Positions 60,192 to 64,000 of a stretch of DNA of 64,000 nucleotides are shown here, piece after piece. The first letter of the stretch is position 1, and every line of letters begins with the position of its first letter. The stretch is taken from assembly GCF_014066305.1 (NCBI RefSeq), contig NW_023501036.1, positions 1,871,501-1,935,500 on the forward strand, given 5' to 3'. The DNA is from Letharia columbiana. Its lineage: Eukaryota; Ascomycota; Lecanoromycetes; Lecanorales; Parmeliaceae. The position numbers and the translations under genes are program-made. The notes beneath the pieces were generated by a model. The model worked only from the letters and a program-made list of their open reading frames with translations. It did no database searches and was not told the origin of the DNA.

Positions 60192-61002
60192 TGTGTGCTG
60201 CTCTCAATGCAGGATATGGAAGGAGGTCAAGGAGGCTCACGTCCACGGCGGCGGTGGGCTGAACAGCGCAGCTGAGTGAGATCTCCTGGCTTATAAGAAG
60301 ACATTCTGGTAATACGGCGCAGTATTACACTATTGTATGTGAACTGGGTGGCCTGATTAAGTAAACAGTTGCTGTTGTTGGTTGACTAAATAGACAGCTG
60401 AACAATAGGACGGTTCGCTAGCGCGGAATGCTTCCGTCTCTGGGAAAGATTTTGGCACTGACGGAGAATTCCTTGACCATCTCAACTCCACCGCTATCCT
60501 ACGAAGAATGTGGCAATCCGCACTGTTACTATCTCTGCAAAATGACTTTGAAACGTACCAAGTACATTCAAGCCAGTATTCTGACTTGTTGGCCTTTTTC
60601 CTTTCTATTCCCTTATCAGCTGCCGAGGCGTTCCCACCTGCAGCGAGGACGAAATCTCATCAAGGCAAAGACTCATGCATTGCGGGGATTAGCCTGCCTC
60701 AAGGGTCTGAGAACTTCTGGCACTGTTCTTGGCTAACCAATAGTGAAGTCAAGAAGGTCCTTCCTACATGGGTAAGAGTAGAACGGTTCTGGCAGCGTGC
60801 AGATTTCCCCCGCGCTGTTGACGATTCGCTGCATGATGACGGAGCGCACACCGAGGCTCTCGTTTCATGTGCAACCACATAAGTCAAATTCTCTCTTTGT
60901 TCTCTTCTGCATACTGTGCTTGACATATTGCATCTCTGTTGCGTTCCTTTCATAGACAGATTATAATAGGAGGAGAGGAAGTGGGTAGTGCTGTCATTGA
61001 TC
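60192..61002. other. Divergent intergenic region between cupin and sugar-transporter genes
   Basis: Two overlapping plus-strand frames (60428-60736, 60508-60882) have no recognised content or consistent structure; treated as non-coding promoter space. Confidence 0.45.
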
Positions 61003-62878
61003 ATGGCTCCTCCAACATTCATGGGCCTAACAGGCCGTCCGCTTTCCCTGATGGTCTCTACGGTAGCTACAACAGGCTTTGTACTTTTTGGCTACGATCA
61101 GGGCGTCAGTAAGCAACTTCCCCAGCCCTTTGTTTCCTGCCCCATACCCTGATTTGAGTCGCGCGACACGTTGCGGGTGTAGAACGACACCCACAACTGT
61201 CTTATGACTCGATCTTTGATGTTGAAAAGGAAGTTACTGACTGGAAAATCGACTTGCAGTGTCTGGCATCATTACCGCCCCAGCTTTCAATGATCTCTTC
61301 ACAGCCACCAAGGGTAACTCTACAATGCAAGGCTTCGTGACTGCAATCTACGAGATTGGATGCTTGTTCGGTGCCATCTTCATCCTCTCTTTCGGTGACT
61401 TCCTTGGCCGTCGAAGGGCCATGATGATGGGTGGTAGCATCATGATACTCGGCGTTATAATACAAGTGACTTCTGAGCGAAATTCGACTCCTCTGGCTCA
61501 ATTTATCATTGGTCGCACTATTACCGGCGTAGGAAATGGTATCAATACCTCTACCATCCCTACTTATCAAGCCGAGTGCTCACGAACGAGTAATCGAGGG
61601 CTTCTGATCTGCATCGAAGGCGGCGTCATCGCCTTCGGAACATTAGTAGCCTATTGGATAGACTACGGCGCAAGCTACGGCTCCCCCAACCTCTCATGGC
61701 GTTTCCCAATCGCTTTCCAGATTGTCTTCGCCCTCATCCTCGTCTTCGGCATGATCTGGCTCCCTGAATCCCCGCGCTGGCTTCTAACCCGTGAGCGCTA
61801 TGAGGAAGGCGAGACCGTGATTGCAGCTCTGCGTGGACTGGAACTCGATGACAAGGAAACACAATTGCAGAGGCAAATCATCATGGACAGTATCCGCGCT
61901 TCTGGCTACGCAGGTCGGAAGGGCACGCCATTGAAGGCGGTCTTTTCTGGTGGGAAGACGCAGCATTTCCGCAGGATGATGCTGGGTGTGAGCAGTCAGT
62001 TCATGCAACAAGTTGGCGGCTGCAATGCAGTCATCTATTACTTTCCGATCCTGTTCGAACAGTCGATTCATCAGTCGCATAACATATCCCTACTCCTTGG
62101 CGGCGTCAACATGATCGTCTACGCTATCTTCGCTACGGTATCTTGGTTTATCATAGAGCGCGTCGGACGGCGAAAGCTGTTTCTTTGGGGCACCGTGGGC
62201 CAGTGTTTGAGCATGGTGCTCGTTTTCTCATGCTTGATACCCGGAACCACCACCGCTGCGAAAGGTGCTGCTGTCGGACTCTTCACATACATTGCTAGTT
62301 TCGGCGCAAGCTGGTTGCCACTGCCGTGGGCAAGTCATCTCCAGCGTTAGCGGACATGGATCCTCGAAGCTAATCGTCTAAAACAGCTCTACCCGGCCGA
62401 GATCAATCCCATCAAGACACGCCAAAAAGCCAACGCGCTTTCCACCTGCTCAAACTGGCTCTTCAACTTCCGTGAGCACAGATTTTCCCTTCGACCCCAA
62501 TCTCCCTCCGAACCCCATTCCGGCACGAAAAAAAACTAACCCGCGAACCCAGTCATCGTCATGATCACCCCAATCATGATCACCAACATCCACTGGGGCA
62601 CCTACCTCTTCTTCGCCGTCGTCAACGCCTGCTTCCTCCCCGTCATCTACTTCACCTACCCCGAAACGGCCCGTCGCTCCCTCGAAGAAATCGACATCGT
62701 CTTCGCGAAGGGGTACTGTGAGAACATCGGCTACGTGAGGGCGGCGAGGGAGTTGGAATTCCTGACGGATGAGGGCGTGGATGGGAAGGCGAGGGAGTAT
62801 GGACTTGTGGAGGAGGTGAGGGCGGAGAAGCAGGCGGAGAAGTTGGGGGTGCTGATGGAGGTCGAGAAGGGGGAGTGA
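61003..62878 (+). CDS. MFS sugar (hexose) transporter
   Basis: A 12-TM sugar:proton symporter of the fungal HXT/SP family. Four exons (61003-61108, 61260-62329, 62387-62471, 62553-62878) total 1587 nt (528 residues), intact. Marks: GYDQGVMSGIIT in TM1, GDFLGRRRAMMMG in loop 2-3, IGRTITGVGNGI, PESPRWLL after TM6, QQVGGCNAVIYYFP in TM7, ERVGRRKLFLWG, LPLPWLYPAEINPIKTR in TM10-11, and PETARRSLEEID after TM12. The intron at 62330-62386 has a GC donor (TGG|GCAAGT) with a normal AG acceptor; without it the PWLYPAEI motif would be split and the frame lost. The first intron is long (151 nt). Confidence 0.9.
62330..62386 (+). other. GC-AG intron in the sugar transporter
   Basis: Donor GCAAGT after CCGTGG, a branch-like CTAATCGTCTAAAAC segment and acceptor AACAG. 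Removal joins the conserved PLPW and LYPAEI motifs in frame. Confidence 0.8.
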
Positions 62879-63009
62879 GCAAGTCAGTGCGAATCGTCGA
62901 TGAGCAGGTTGCGACACCAAGCGAGGTTGTTTTGGATATGGGGAGCGCAGCCTCCCATGAAACGAAGTTCTATCTATATATCCATCTCCTCCCTCTATAC
63001 CCCCGTCAA

Positions 63010-64000
63010 TCATATCACAGCCGATCCCATCTCAACGCCCCTCCCCCCTGATGTCGGGGTCGATCTCTTCCCGTCGATCGCGCCGATAGCATCGCCGTCG
63101 TAGAAGGGTAGTGCGAGTAGATTCCCATATCCAATATTTGCGCCCTTCTCGTCTTTGACGCCAAAGTCCAGGTTCTGAAAGTGTTCCTCTTCATGAACCG
63201 TCCCGATCCCGTTCGCAAAGCGGAACAAGCCCGCCACCACCGAATCGACCTGCGACCAGCTCATCTTGCTCATGCCGTATATCTGGATCGACACCCGGAT
63301 TTTGCCCGTTGGGGTCCAGTAGAAGAATTCGTCGTGCGGGGATCCATTCGCTACCGGATTTGTGGAGGAAGGGCGCGATCTTCAGGGATGCACCGTTCAG
63401 GGCCTCGTTGACCAAATTGCTGGGAATCGGATCGCCGAACCAGATAAACTCCAAAATGAAGTCGGTGCCGGGGACGGGAAAGGAGATGTTGGCTGCGGAT
63501 CTCGAGGGCGGACTGCCCGCATCGGACGCATTGGAGGATGTCTCGTTGGCGAGCCCGGACGCCGGATTCGATCTCTCGTCCGGCGCTCGACCCGCGAGAG
63601 GGGTTTCCGCCCGCTCCTGTATCTCGGCCGCGCCCCGACCTCGACCTGGAGTGCTCCACAGAAGCCCGGTGCCTATCCTTCCCTCGTCTGCCAGGTTGAC
63701 TTCGAATTCCAGGGTCTGATAATGCACTCGGTGGTCGGGTCCGGCCCCGCTGCTGAATTGCGTCAGTCCTTGCAGTATCTGATCGAGTTGTAACCAGGAT
63801 AGCCCAAGACTTCCGGAAGCCTGTACGACGACCGAACACACGCGGGGCGTAGGGGTGGCTGAGCGCGTGCTGTATCCGAATATATGGTTCTTTGTTGCGT
63901 CTTCGATGTTGGATGCTAGATGGGACAGGACCTGTTGACGGGCGTCGTAGATGGTGGAGAGTGCTCGGACAACTGGGATTCGGGCGCCGAGATGGGTAAA
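63010..64000 (-). CDS. Two-repeat hypothetical protein, 5'-truncated by the window edge (one frame break)
   Basis: The frame is open at 64000 and ends at TGA 63010-63012. It contains two copies of one module: first PRVCSVVVQASGSLGLSWLQLDQILQGLTQF with YQTLEFEV and a GTGLLW end, then RVSIQIYGMSKMSWSQ with VDSVVAGLFRFANGI, FQNLDFGV and a YGNLLALP end. They are separated by a linker rich in S/N/A and a LEFIWFGDPIPSNLVNEAL segment. No known domain recognised. Near 63337 one extra base (C on the plus strand) breaks the frame between GSEWIP and HDEFFYW; both sides are otherwise convincing. The upstream part begins in a region with ARIPVVRALSTIYDARQQVL, a plausible helix. Confidence 0.6.

Noticed and set aside
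1..64000. CRISPR arrays, bacterial operons or prophage
   Set aside because: The gene structure is that of a fungal nuclear genome with spliceosomal introns; no regularly spaced repeats were seen.

Overview
The window reads as nuclear DNA of a filamentous ascomycete (Pezizomycotina; possibly Dothideomycetes, but that is only an impression). Genes lie on both strands, many are split by short introns (about 46-170 nt) with GT..AG ends and CTRAY-type branch points, and the families are typical of moulds: Rit1, NCS1 permease, NRPS-like reductase, PDR-type ABC transporter, P450, DHA1 MFS, rhodopsin-domain membrane protein, DUF6604. All gene models were built by hand from reading frame, splice sites and family knowledge; no database search was run.

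Layout. 1-2400: no supported gene. 2401-10644: three tandem plus-strand genes of an unrecognised family that share a C-terminal module; the first copy looks decayed. 11343-12950: tRNA 2'-O-ribosylphosphate transferase (Rit1), the one clear housekeeping gene. 13675-15674 (-): NCS1 permease. 16769-20203 (-): NRPS-like A-T-R reductase. 21183-26123 (+): full-size PDR ABC transporter. 26124-29652: GC-rich low-complexity spacer. 29653-32063 (-): cytochrome P450. 32891-34917 (-): MFS transporter. 36864-38309 (+): rhodopsin-domain membrane protein. 40044-40680 (-) and about 47540-48108 (+): two broken copies of a small protein family. 42363-44468 (-): short-chain dehydrogenase fused to a NodB-type polysaccharide deacetylase. 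45252-47112 (+): APC amino-acid/choline-type permease. 48835-51600: small hypotheticals, one with an internal duplication. 51.3-55.8 kb: a DUF6604 gene (-) with relics of related sequence downstream. 58.4-60.2 kb: a Cys-rich small protein and a cupin protein. 61003-62878 (+): MFS sugar transporter. 63010-64000 (-): two-repeat protein truncated by the window edge.

How the genes may work together. The stretch from 16.8 to 34.9 kb (NRPS-like core enzyme, ABC exporter, P450, MFS exporter) has the content of a small secondary-metabolite cluster: activation and reduction of a carboxylic acid, oxidation, export. The rest is accessory: uptake permeases, surface-sensing-type membrane protein and lineage-specific families.

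A recurring feature is single-base frame breaks inside otherwise well conserved genes (at about 15404, 17351, 23614, 40211, 40636, 42651 and 63337, plus ambiguous breaks in the 2.4-8.8 kb genes). In the spliced models total exon length departs from a multiple of three by exactly the amount each break predicts, while the intact multi-exon models (Rit1, P450, DHA1 MFS, rhodopsin, APC, DUF6604, sugar transporter) are exact multiples of three. This could be draft-assembly indel error or real pseudogenisation; the sequence alone cannot say which.
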